Below are positions 45,478 through 57,273 of a DNA stretch of 64,000 nucleotides, piece after piece (position 1 is the stretch's first letter; each line of letters begins with the position of its first letter). This stretch comes from Lathyrus oleraceus (Eukaryota > Streptophyta > Magnoliopsida > Fabales > Fabaceae), in the NCBI RefSeq assembly GCF_024323335.1, contig NC_066580.1, positions 142,094,188 through 142,158,187 of the forward strand. The letters run 5' to 3'. The position numbers were made by a program, and so were the translations under genes. Under the pieces are notes generated by a model. The model had not been told where the DNA came from. It saw only the letters and a program-made list of their open reading frames with translations, and did not search any database.

Positions 45478-48400
45478 TGTAACACCTCAAAATTTGCCCT
45501 CCTCTCTTGGGACTAGCTTAACATATTACATATCATTTTTAGGTCATTAGGCATTGCATATTGCATATCATGTGGTTACATTGTGCAAGTCATCCTCTCA
45601 AGTCTTGATCAGAAGATGAAGAGGTCATGGTGCAAGTTAGGGTTTCATTGGACTAATCATTGATCATCTGAGGATGTGGAGGTCCAAATTAGGGTTTTTG
45701 TGATTCTCAAGGAGATTGGTCTTTATCTTGATTGAAATGATTCATCATCATCATCATGGTTTGTCATCATCAACTGTTGAAGCATATTCCTTGAGATTAG
45801 GGTTTTGACCACTGGTCAACCCTAATCAATTGCATTGGGCCAATCAGGGCATGGCTAGGAGATGGGGTCTACAATGTATATGGGGATCATCCCATGGTTT
45901 TATTGAGCTAATTGAGGCTAGGGTTTCACCCTTGAGCCATTTCATCAAGGGATTGGAGCTCAGTTTGATCAATGCCTGGCCAAGTTCATCTATCAGTTGA
46001 AGAAGTCAACTGTGGTCAACTGTGCATGATTTAATGGATTTGGAGGTGGAAGTGAGTTGGATACACTTCATTCATGTTGGAACAAGTGTTATTTGACATG
46101 TCAAAGCTCAAGAATGAAGAAAATAAAGTCAGGACAAACACTGCCAAAAATAGAAAGTGACTTGTAATGGAAGTTTCCAAAAATGGAAAGTTTTTGACCA
46201 CAAAATTACATGTCCAAGGAAGCTTCAAATGAAAATTTGATCAACATGAAAGTTGTATATCTTGGTCTCACCTTTCCAAAAAGTCCAAGAACTTGAATTT
46301 CCCATGTATGGTTGGCAAGTTATGGTCCATTCAATTTCAAAAATGACCCATAATCAGAGGGGCATAACTTCCACATGGAGTGTCCAAATTGAGTGATCTT
46401 TTTACGTGCAAACTCCATTTGACATGTACTTTCATGGTGCATAGTTGGAATTCATCAAAAATGGTCAATGCAAAAAGTCAATTTTCAAGTGTACAATTAA
46501 AAATCCAAGGGCAAAATGGTCCAAGTGGAGAAATAATGAGAATTTTTGCATGGGGATTTTTGCAACACCTCACAAATGCAAATTAGAAATGGTTTGAATG
46601 GTCACAAGTGCCCAAGGTTCAATATTTGACCAAGTCATTTTTGAATTGCATTTGAAATTGCACAAAGTGGCATAGCATAGTGAAAATGAAAATTACAATG
46701 CCAATGGATGTGGGACCAATGCCAACTCATCACAAATGGCATTTTGAGAGTGTGTGAGCTGTCATACAGCTGTCACAGGGCCTATGTGAAAAGTCCATTT
46801 TGCCCTTGCTTAGTAAAATGCATTAAGCTAATCCATTTCATTTTGGTTAATTAGATGATTAAGAGTGTGATTAAGTGGAGGTATATATCACTAATCATAA
46901 CTAACTCTTGATCAGAATCACAAATCTCAAGAATCCAACAGTTTTTCCCTCCATTTTTCTCCAAAGCTCAAGAACATTCATCAAGCATTTTGGATCCAAA
47001 CTCTTCCAATTCTTCACCAATTCACGAATTTCTTTTTGCTTCCTCCTCCAATCATCTTCCTCATGGACTGTTTTGAGGAATTGTTGCCAAAATCCTCACG
47101 AATCTCCACTGTTCCTCTTTGACTTAACAATGGCAAATGGAAATTTCTTGCACTAGGAGCAACATTGGATCAAGCTAGCTGTTGCATTCTCCTTTCTGAA
47201 GCTTCTTCTTCACCTGTTTTGAAGAAACAACTCCAATCACACGCGAATTCGACACTGCCTTCAAATTAAGGTAAATTTTCGAATCTCATGATTTGGTGAA
47301 TTATCATATGCGTTGTGTAGATCGTTCATCATAGGTTAACGTGAAACTTGTGGTTTGTAAAATGATTGAGTGAGGTGAGAGAAATCTCGATTGAAAGCTT
47401 TGAATGCAAAACCTAATTTGATCGATCCATGAGATGTAGTTAGAATTAGGATGAATGGATCACATATTTGGAATCCTCTTGCTTAGACCTTTCCAATGAC
47501 TATACGCATGTTAATTTTTGTTGAGATTCATTGTTCATGTGTTCTTGAGATTGCTGGAAATTTTCTGGAAAAAAAGTGATGAACAAGCCGTGTTTGATCT
47601 TTCATTCTCGCGTGCCAATTTGAATTTGTGTTTCCCTCCAGCCCTAGCCAATCAGCGCGCGCCAAGGCTTCTTTTCAAAACTACGTCGTTTTGGCGTACT
47701 GCTTTAATATTACAACTTTGCCATTGTTCTATTTAATTATTATATTATTTCAATTTCTTTTGCAATTTCTTTTCATTTTGATGCTTGATTTTGTAAAATT
47801 GATAAATCACTCAAAACTCATCCAAATTTTGTGAAATTTTTTGTGCCATGCTCATAAGAATGTGTAGAATTTTATGATGATTTTTGTGAAATTTTTGCAC
47901 GTGTGGAAATTTAATTGGCCTATTGATTTTGTTCATGTGTACAATTTTACATGTTTCACCATATCCTTCATGAAATGCTCATACTTCTAAAGAAATGGAT
48001 GAAAATATTTGTGCTCATTCTGGACATGTTGATGGTGATTTCCATGTAAAGTTTATGATTTTTGGATACCTGGTGATTGAGATATGATTTTTTGAATCTA
48101 GGTGTGACAATTTGTGTCACACCTAGCTAGGTCAACTTCATGAATTTATTTGCATGGCCTAGGATTGTTTGATTGAGTTGAAATTTTGCATGGATGATCA
48201 CTGATGTGTTGAGATAACATGTGAATTTTTCTGGATTTTTCTATGTCATTTTCAAATTGATTGATAATTTTCTTCTCTGTTGGTTCATTTTGCAACATTG
48301 TGTGACACATGTTTGTATATTGTTTGTGAAATTCTCATATGGTTTTGGATGAATGTGAAATTTGGTATGCTGATTGTAGACACATTGTAGGACATCATGC

Positions 48401-50451
48401 TTTTGGTCCCATTCATTTCTTAATTGTTCTCACTGTTTTATGAATTTTTGAAGTGAATGCTTATGTTGATGCTATGAATTGGCTTGAATAATTGTGTCTG
48501 GATTTCATGATTTTCATTGACCTAGTTCCTTTTGTCCAATTGAGCTGAAAATTGACATGCTACTTGTTGATTGTGTCCTGTTTAGGTGTGAATTATTTGA
48601 GGATTTTTGGAATTCATTTGGTATGCTTTTGAGTGAAATAGTTCTGTTTGGTCAATTGGTGTTGCAAATTACATGATTGATGTTAAATTGTGCATGAAAT
48701 GAATATGGTGAATGGTATGAGTATGGGACCAATTGAATTTGCTTTTGATTTGTTTTAATTTGATTTTGGTTGAATATTACTTGCTGTTTAGATTTTTTTG
48801 TCACCTTTGGACCCTAGGCTTGGCCTAGTGGTCTAGTTTCTCACATTTGGTTTGGATTTTCAGGTTAAAAGTGCAAAAGGCTTAAGAAGGAAATTGAAAA
48901 GTGAAAATTGAATTTGGTTGATATTGTCTACTAACATGACTTTGTGTTGTAGGTTGTGATGCTTGAGCTTGGGCTTATAGCTTGCACTTGTGTGCATTAA
49001 CTTGTGTTGCCTGTGCAGTTTAACTGATTAACATTTGTTGTTTACTGTTGGTTTGTCTGAGTACTGATGATACTTGATTGATTTCAGGTACATTTAGTCG
49101 CTTACAGTTCTTTAAGAACTTGCTTGCTGCTGCTTGGTTTTTAAACCACTTGAGGTAGGACTTCTATTCTTCATGTAGTCTGGAAGACCTGGCCTGTTAC
49201 TTGGCCAGGCAACTGTCTGAAGTCCTCCTTAAGAGGCGATGTTTGTGATTGTTTAATATTGTGCCCAAGCAGGTAAAGTCCTTGATAAAGGCAATTGGTG
49301 GAAGCCAAGGGATATGCAATCTATCCCCCACTATTCTGTGAGTCGTCCTTCTGCTCACACGGCTATGTGTTGATGCATTGGGCCACAAACCCAAGATCTT
49401 GTGCTATTGCACAATCGAGTCAGAGTCTTTGAGCGTAGAAGGGTCCCTCCATTCTGGACCAACACTCCTTTGTCTGAAGCTCTCCCTGGTCAGGGATAAG
49501 AGTTGTGAAGTCTAATCTTCACTCATCTTTCATCTGCTTCACCTTAGCCCCGCAATGGCAAGGTTAAGAGCGAGCAGTACCCATGTACAGATGACTTGCT
49601 TCGGCAGTCAAACCCATTGTTTGAGCCCACTTGACTGGTTATAGTGTGTGCTTTGTGAATATTTGTTTGCTTGAATGCTTGTATGCTTGCTTTCTTCCTG
49701 GATAGGATTAGATTGCAGTTGTGCAAGTAGGTAGAAACCGCAACGTAGGGTAATGATGCATGACAACACTAGGCTCGAGTCCAGCTTCCTGGTAGTGTGT
49801 CTTCCCTTGGTTTTTGGCTAGATTTTCTTTCCCTTTTAGGGGAACTACATCGCCCTGATCCTTGTTCCACACGAGGTATGTAGGCAGGAGGTCGTGCGAG
49901 ACCTCTCCGGGCACTTTTTTTTCCTTTCTTGTGTGTGTTGTTGGACAAGTGCTAGGCTCGAGTCCCTGACTCCTTAGCATGTTGTTGTTTGTTTGTGCTT
50001 GTTTGGTTCGGGCGCTGACGTAATGCCATTGAGTGGTTGTCGGGTCCCACGTTTGCCATCTGTTTGTGTGTTTTGTGTGGTTTGGCGTGCGTAAGCCGAA
50101 CTACAGTAGCTCTGATTCTCGTTCCAGACGAGATATGTAGGCATAGGATGCGATGTCCTATCGAGCTCCCTTCTCTTAACCCCACCTGCGATCCCTGTGT
50201 GTGTGTGATGTTTTAGCAACCTTTTCTTTTCTTAGAGCGTGGATCCCGTCGAGCACGACGGACGTGAGGGGTGCTAATACCTTCCCCTTGCGTAACCGAC
50301 TCCCTTACCCTTTCTCTTTGGTCGCAAGACCATTTCCTTTCCAGGTTTCTCTGAGCGTTTCCTTTCCCTATCTTGGGATAAATAACGCGCAGTGGCGGCT
50401 CTGTGTTGTGTTTTTGTTTCAGCCCGCCGGTTGTTTTTCGCGGATGCGACA
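45478..50451 (+). repeat. 5' LTR of Ogre copy B
   Basis: 4974 bp, same ends as 31690-36663, with scattered single-base differences, mostly C/T or G/A. TATA-like box 46882-46888, inverted repeat 48098-48126. Confidence 0.93.
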
Positions 50452-50453
50452 GC

Positions 50454-50471
50454 TGGCGACTCTGCTGGGGA
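50454..50471 (+). other. Primer binding site, tRNA-Arg type (copy B)
   Basis: Same 18 bases as 36666-36683, two bases after the LTR end. Confidence 0.88.
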
Positions 50472-51497
50472 CATCACAAGATGTTGACCTGTGCTGGTCC
50501 ATCTTCCCCGAGCGAGTCCTTCCTAGCGTTCTGGGATAGTTTAGGTTGCTCGTTTTGCTGTATTTATTGCATTTATTATTCTAACCTGTGTATATTTGCA
50601 TAAATATTTGCATGCATCATACTATCATTATTGCCGTCCTCTGTGCAGGTGGTTCCTTTGTTTGGGGTGGGTGTTCTGAGTGGGGCTAAAACCCAGGCCC
50701 GAGTATACACCTAGGATTAGTGTGGTCTCGCGTTCCTCATTTGCTTTATCAGCATATTGTTGCAACGTGACATACCACAAGCCAGACGAGGTTCATTTGA
50801 TAGTGCTTTCCTCTGTGGGGTACTCCACTTTGGTTGAGTTACTTCATCTGAACTATTGACTCTGGTGACCGATCATTTCCCGGATCTTTGGTTTAGACGA
50901 TCTTAAGGGAGCTACAATGGCACACCCGAAAGGGCAAACCCATTGAGTATCCCCGCCCGATTCTCGAGACGATTGTCCGCCTTAGGATGACCTGATTAGA
51001 ATTTACCTGTGAGGGGAGGGTGGTTCTTTCAGATGCATGTTCAGATGGTGACTTTGATGGTGACTTTTTGTTCCGTGGATCAGAGTCATATTTATAAGTC
51101 AGATTTATGGCCATTTATTGCCGAGATGCCGGAGTGCTGTCCGTGGTATTTATCAGTGGGGATCCGTTTATTTCAGGATTCCCCGGGCCGATTCAGATGG
51201 TTATGGGTATCTGCTCAGAGATTGTCAGACGATGATGATGATGTATCTGTCTTCCGTTTATTTCGGAACCCTTGAGTTGGATTTGTGGTTACATATTCCC
51301 TCAGATGGTTGTGATCAACTCAGTGGTCCGAGCTGTGGTTCAGAGCAACAGATGATCAGATGACTTGGAGGATGGCAATGCATTGCATTCATTCATCAGC
51401 ATCATTACATAATGCATTTACCTGCATCTAACACATGTTTATCCATATGCAGGGACATTTTTGATCGAGATCCTGGTTGAGAGATTTCTGCTCAGAG
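50472..51497 (+). other. Leader between PBS and ORF1 (copy B)
   Basis: Counterpart of 36684-37709. No gene is seen; the acceptor-like CCATATGCAG ends at 51452. Confidence 0.5.
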
Positions 51498-53219
51498 ATG
51501 AGGACCGGTTTGAAGCATGATGTTGCCTACAATTTCTTCAACCCAGAGATTGATGAGTTGAGAGATATGATAGCATTGATTACACCCGACCATGTGGGGA
51601 TGTTCAGGGAGTCGTACGGTAGTATCCTGAAGATGGTTTTCAGACTCACTGACAGTGACAGAAGTGCCATTCATACTCTTCTCCAGTTCTATGACCCGGG
51701 GCTGAGATGCTTTGTATTTCCGGACTATTTGTTGGGACCTCTGATGGAGGATTATGCTAGCATCCTGGGTGTTCAGATCCACGATCAGATTCCTTTCTGT
51801 GCTATTAGGGGAGAGCCTGACGTCCTTGGGATTTCCCGTGCTCTTTATTTGAGTCCGGAAGTGACCAAGGAGGGTTTAAAGGAGAAAGGGAAATTACCGG
51901 GTTTGCACTTGAGTTTCTTGGAATCTAAGGCCAAGGAACATGCTGCTGTGGGTGATTGGAAGACGGTTTGTGCTTTGATTGCTGTGAGCATTTATGGTGT
52001 TATTCTGTTCCCTAACCAGAAGAACTTTGTGGACCATAATGCTATCAGGTTATTCATGCAGAGAAACCCTATCCCTACTCTGATCGGAGATGTTTACTAC
52101 TCGGTCCATAATCGGAATGAGAAGCTGCGTGGGGGTTTGATCAGGTGCTGTGCTCAGTTGCTCTTCAGGTGGTTTATGGGGTATTTGCCTTCCAGAGGTG
52201 CTTTTGCTCATCTTGATCCTTCGGTCAAGTGGTCGGTCAGATTGATGGGTTTGCGGGCTGATGATATAGCATGGACTCATAATGGTTTGGCTGGACGGGA
52301 TTTTATATATAGCTGTGGGGCCTTTCCCAATGTGCCTCTTATAGGAGTTCAGGGTTGCATTAATTACAACCCGACGCTTCTTAGGAGACAGATGGGGTTC
52401 GCTATGGAGGTTCCTCCCCTTGAGTGTGAGACTCAGGAGTCCTTTTATTTTCCTGTGGAGGGTAATCAGGCCAAGCTGATGCAAGTGTCTGGGGCATGGG
52501 GCAACATTCAGAGGAAGGGTAAGGTTCCGTTTGGCAAAGTCAACTGTCGGTATTTTCCTCTATTTGACGACTGGCTGCGGAAGAGGATTGAGGTTACACA
52601 TCTACCATTTCCTGGAGGTGATCCTGTGTGTCCTAGGATTGAGGGTCCAAGTTCTTCTGTCAGCATGGAAGAATTCCTTGAGATGAAGAGGGCCAGAGAT
52701 CAGTTGCTTACAGAGAAAGCGGAGTTGGAGAGGATTGTTGCTCGGATTCAGACGTCCAACCAAGAGATCAAAGTGAAGATGGAAGATCAAGACAAGCGGC
52801 ATGCCCTGGAAGCAAAGCGCTTCGAGATGGATGCAGCCTACTATGGGAGGATCAGCCAAGCCTTGGCATCGTCCAATAGGGAACATGATATCACCAAGGA
52901 GAGATTGGCTAGAGCTTCCAAGGTTATTGAAGATGAGAAGAGAAGGCAAATCTTGGTGAGGGATCATAAAGATGACAGAGTCCGAGTCCTCATTGCTGAG
53001 TGGGAGGCCAAGCTGAAGGTCAAGGAGTCAGAGAATCTGAAGATCATCGCTGAGAGAGATCATTATATGGCAGAGAGAGATCACTACTTCAGACAGATGA
53101 AGATTCATCAGAAGGAAGTGGGGAGATTGCAGCAGGAGATCACCGAGCTCAGGTTCGCCGCAGAGTTCGTGAGGATGGAAGCTGAGATAGGGCCATCTGT
53201 GGGTCCCTCATCCGGCTAG
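51498..53219 (+). CDS. Ogre ORF1 protein, copy B
   Basis: 573 codons from the ATG, same protein as copy A (only silent change noted, near the end at 53204). N-terminal ORF1 domain to about residue 365, then a long charged coiled coil. It is the only ORF besides gag that remains fully open in both copies. Function not established. Confidence 0.85.
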   Translation: MRTGLKHDVAYNFFNPEIDELRDMIALITPDHVGMFRESYGSILKMVFRLTDSDRSAIHTLLQFYDPGLRCFVFPDYLLGPLMEDYASILGVQIHDQIPFCAIRGEPDVLGISRALYLSPEVTKEGLKEKGKLPGLHLSFLESKAKEHAAVGDWKTVCALIAVSIYGVILFPNQKNFVDHNAIRLFMQRNPIPTLIGDVYYSVHNRNEKLRGGLIRCCAQLLFRWFMGYLPSRGAFAHLDPSVKWSVRLMGLRADDIAWTHNGLAGRDFIYSCGAFPNVPLIGVQGCINYNPTLLRRQMGFAMEVPPLECETQESFYFPVEGNQAKLMQVSGAWGNIQRKGKVPFGKVNCRYFPLFDDWLRKRIEVTHLPFPGGDPVCPRIEGPSSSVSMEEFLEMKRARDQLLTEKAELERIVARIQTSNQEIKVKMEDQDKRHALEAKRFEMDAAYYGRISQALASSNREHDITKERLARASKVIEDEKRRQILVRDHKDDRVRVLIAEWEAKLKVKESENLKIIAERDHYMAERDHYFRQMKIHQKEVGRLQQEITELRFAAEFVRMEAEIGPSVGPSSG

Positions 53220-53647
53220 ATCTTTCATTTGTTGTGGATTACCGTCAGGCTTGTTGACGGAATCTACTTGCTTGTATTTCTTTCCTGATTCTGGATATTT
53301 GTATCTGTTTTGATGTATGACTATGGCACTTATTGTGCATTTTGCTATGTGATGTTGATTTTCATTCAGTGATTGATCTTCAAGCTTTATTTGCTTTACC
53401 GTATGCACTCACACAAGCACACACATGGTTGGGGGGTATCATGCTAAATCGCATATCTCCGATCTGCACGATAAAATCAAATGCTGAATGACTGAATATT
53501 GATGCCAGATTATTATTTGTCTCGATGATGCCAGGATTAAGAGACAAAGTGTCCTTCATATGGATAAATACTGCATTCATGCATTGATCATAATAACTTG
53601 TGTTTTGTTTTGCAGGTATTTGTTGCTAACGTGCTTGATTGTTTCAG
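53220..53647 (+). other. Spacer between ORF1 and gag (copy B)
   Basis: Counterpart of 39432-39859, with acceptor-like sites ending at 53615 and 53647. No gene. Confidence 0.45.
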
Positions 53648-53733
53648 GAATCATTGCTCGTGCTCGCAGAACTGTACCTTTGCACTCAACACGCCCTCAC
53701 AGATATTACACCAGACGCAATACTCCCAGACTC

Positions 53734-54819
53734 ATGGATCTTCCCAGTATAGATCTTCTCGAGTTGAAGGATAAAATGAACGAGCTGATCAACATCATGC
53801 AAGGCTTTGCAGTTGGTCAGAAGGCGTTGGCAGACAAGGTTGAGAAGCTCGAGCGGGCTTCTGCAGCAAACAGCGAGGTTAACCTGGATGGAGTCTCCAA
53901 CCAGGGGCTGGGGTCTCGAGATGGTGGAAAGAGGACGACTATTGGTGTGGTGAATAATACTGGTGCCGGTGGCCATTCGGGGCAGAATTTGAAGGACAAT
54001 ATGTTGCCTCCGTTCTACGGGTTTGATGAAGACCGGGAGGAAGATAGGGAGGCTGATCAGTTTTCAATGCAGAATGAATCGTTTGTTCCCTACAGTGCTC
54101 CGCCTCAAAACAAGGAGATTCAGCTGCTGGCTGAGAAGATTAAAGTGTTGGAAAGCTATGCCACTCCTGGGGTGGTGAACATGTCAAACATGGGGTTGGT
54201 TGAGGGGATTGTGATCCCGCGAAAGTTTAAAGCGCCCACATTTGACAGGTATAACGGGAGTTCTTGCCCAGAGACTCATCTACAAGCCTTCGTCCGCAAA
54301 ATTTCTGCATATACAATGGATCAGAAACTGTGGATGTACTTTTTCCAGGACAGTCTGTCCGGAGGTTCCCTAGAATGGTACACCAAGTTGAAATCTTCTG
54401 ACATTAAAAACTGGCAGGATCTTGGGGATGCTTTCTTCAAGCAATATCAGTTTAATGCTGACATGGCTCCGAGCCGTACCCAGCTGCAGGGTATGTCTCA
54501 GAAGAACAATGAAGGGTTTAAGGAGTATGCCCAGCGGTGGAGGGAATTGGCTGCAAGAGTGCAACCTCCTCTGGTTGATCGTGAAATGTCAGATCTCTTT
54601 ATGGGAACCCTGCAGGGGGCTTTTGCTGAGAGAATGGTTGGTTGTCCGGTGACCAACTTTTCTGATATCGTAGTGGCTGGAGAGCGAATTGAGAGTTGGC
54701 TGAAGCTCGGTAAAATCCAGGGTATTGCGTCTTCTTCTTCTTCAGGGTCAAAGAAGCCATTTGGTAATGGTGGACAGAGGAAGAAAGAGGGTGACATAAG
54801 CGCTGTCTATACGCAATGA
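53734..54819 (+). CDS. gag: Gag, Ogre copy B
   Basis: Same start logic and gag core as copy A. Protein differences include P to S in the GGQPGQ region (here GGHSGQ, near 53975) and P to S in NEPFVP (here NESFVP). Ends at the shared TGA 54817-54819. Confidence 0.85.
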   Translation: MDLPSIDLLELKDKMNELINIMQGFAVGQKALADKVEKLERASAANSEVNLDGVSNQGLGSRDGGKRTTIGVVNNTGAGGHSGQNLKDNMLPPFYGFDEDREEDREADQFSMQNESFVPYSAPPQNKEIQLLAEKIKVLESYATPGVVNMSNMGLVEGIVIPRKFKAPTFDRYNGSSCPETHLQAFVRKISAYTMDQKLWMYFFQDSLSGGSLEWYTKLKSSDIKNWQDLGDAFFKQYQFNADMAPSRTQLQGMSQKNNEGFKEYAQRWRELAARVQPPLVDREMSDLFMGTLQGAFAERMVGCPVTNFSDIVVAGERIESWLKLGKIQGIASSSSSGSKKPFGNGGQRKKEGDISAVYTQ

Positions 54820-56999
54820 GGACCCAGTAGGGACCGTTATTTCCAGCACAATGCTGCGGTAACCATTCCCGCTGAGTCTCAGCCTGCACAATCGCAACAG
54901 CAGCAACAACAACAACAAAGACAACCTTTTCAATAGAGGCCACAGAGGGTCGGGTACCAGGTCAGGGGCCGGATGAATGATAGGAAGTTTGACAGGCCTC
55001 CGGTGACTTATTCTTTTTTGCTGAAGAAATTGCAAGACCTAGGGCTGGTACAGTTGAGAACGCTGGCACCTTTGAGACCTGATCAAAGGCCAGCTAGTTA
55101 TAATGAGAACGCGAAATGCAAATTCCATTCGGGTGCTCCCGGACACAACGTAGAGGACTGCAAAGCTTTTAAGCACGTAGTCCAAGACCTGGTGGATTCG
55201 AAAGCGGTCAACTTTGCACCATCTCCCAATGTCAATGCAAATCCCATGCCTGCGCACGGTCAAAGGGGGGTGAATGCCATTTCTGCAGAGAGTAGGTTTG
55301 GGCTGTCTACTATTGACCAGTTGAAGACTCCGTTGGCTGAGGTCAAGGGTTTGTTGTTGAAAAGTGGGGTTTATCCGGGCTGTGGCCATGAGTGTGCTGA
55401 GTGCATTGTCTCTGTCAATGGGTGTGAGCTTCTGAGGAAGAATGTCCAGGGTCTGATGGACGAGGGGAGTATCTTGATTGAGAGGGCTGATAAAGAAAAA
55501 GAGGAAGTCTCCACCATAACGATTTACTTCGACCCGGTGGATTTGTCAAATCTTGCTGAAGCGGCTCCAGTTACCATCACGGTACCTGGACCAATTCCCT
55601 ACGACAAAGATGATGCCGTGTCGTGGCATTATGGTGGGGAGGTATACTGTAATGGGGAGAAGATAGAAGAGCAATCTGCAAGTGAAACCACTGTGCTAAA
55701 GGTGGATAATGCCGGTCCCAGCGGTTTCACTCGCAGTGGAAGGTTATTTGCTCCTGATGCGTTGAGGAGGGGAGAAGAAGAAAAAGATAAAAAAGAAAAG
55801 GCCGAGGCTTTAGCCAGGGCGAAAGGAAAGGCTGTGGTTGATAATGGTACTCCTGTGATGACACCGGCGCCTGCGGGGTCGGACGAAAAATTTGATGATG
55901 ATGCTGAAGAATTTCTGAGAATTATCAAGAAGTCCGAGTACAAATTGGTTGATCATCTGCAGCAGACCCCTTCCAAAATTTCGATTCTATCATTACTGTT
56001 GAGCTCTGAGGGGCATAGGGAAGCTTTGTTGAAAATTCTAAAGAAGGCTTATGTTCCTCAGGAGATCACCATTAATCAGTTGGAGACGGTCGTGTCCAAT
56101 GTGCATGCTAGCCATGGGCTGGGCTTTACGGACATGGACCTGACAGTGGATGGAAGGAATCATAACAGGGCGCTACACATTGCTATGGAATGTAAAGGAG
56201 CCGTGCTTTCGCATGTGCTGGTTGATATCGGCTCCTCTTTGAATGTGTTGCCAAAGAAGGCCTTGGCAAAGCTTAATTGTGATGGGCTGATTCTGACCCC
56301 TACTGATTTGATAGTACGGGCTTTTGATGGGTCAAAGCGGGCCGTGTTTGGAGAAGTTGAGCTGCCAGTGAAGATTGGCCCAGAGGTGTTTAAGTCAACT
56401 TTCTACGTCATGGATATTCAGCCGGCATACAGTTGTTTGTTGGGTAGGCCATGGATTCATGCTGCTGGGGCAGTTACCTCGACTTTGCATCAGAAGTTGA
56501 AATACATCTGGGAAGGCCAAGTCGTCACTGTTTGTGGAGAGGAAGACATCTTTGTCAGCCACCTGTCCTCGTTTAAATATGTGGAGATGGATGGTGAGAT
56601 TTGGGAGACACCCAGTCAGGCATTCGAAACCATCAAGGTGGAGAATGCTCTGTTCGCGAAGGAAGAGGAGAAACCGTCCATTTCATCATACAAACAGGCC
56701 GCTGAGGTGGTAAAAAGTGGAGAGCCTCCTGGTTGGGGCAGGATGATGGAGGTCCCCACGAAGAAAGACCGATTTGGAGTGGGGTATCAGCCGGGCCGAG
56801 GCTCGGGACAAGGCAGAGGACGTCGTACGTCAGTTACCTTCACAAGTGCCGGAATGCTGGATCCGGATCACATCTGCATGATGGGTGAAGATGCTGATAG
56901 CGACTGTGACATGGACCGGTGGATAAAGCCGTGCGCACCAGGGATGGGAATCCAGAACTGGAAGGCTGAAAAGATCATCCGGGTCACTCTGCTGGAAGA
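54820..56999 (+). pseudogene. pro: Zinc knuckle and aspartic protease, Ogre copy B
   Basis: Same as copy A, including the V-D-I-G-S-S active site (56224-56235). It has an additional TAG at 54934-54936, where copy A reads CAG; this is a C-to-T change in a CHG context, typical of methylated plant DNA. First ATG 54973. The exon ends at the donor overlapping the stop. Confidence 0.85.
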
Positions 57000-57273
57000 G
57001 TAATATTTTTCCTGTTTTAGTCTTATATGCATGAAAGCCATACGTGTTGCCCGACACGTAATGGTTCATTGTAAGGGCCGCCTCATGTTTAAATTTGCAA
57101 ATTTGCATCATTAATAAAAGGATGTTTTTCAGTTAAAAGCGGTGTTCCTTGTTTTTCATGTATTTTTGCAGTTTAAAAATAAAAACAAATAAAAATGGCA
57201 ATGTTTTCATTTTTCTTTTTTTTCAATTTGTCACACCGGTTCTAAAGCAATGCATGAATCAACATTCATGCAG
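57000..57273 (+). other. Predicted 274-bp intron between protease and RT (copy B)
   Basis: Same donor and acceptor as copy A at the constant offset. Confidence 0.8.

Noticed and set aside
45131..45490. 119-residue minus-strand reading joining ORF1 to another sequence
   Set aside because: A chimera across the duplication join; the first part is antisense of the RT-RNase H region.
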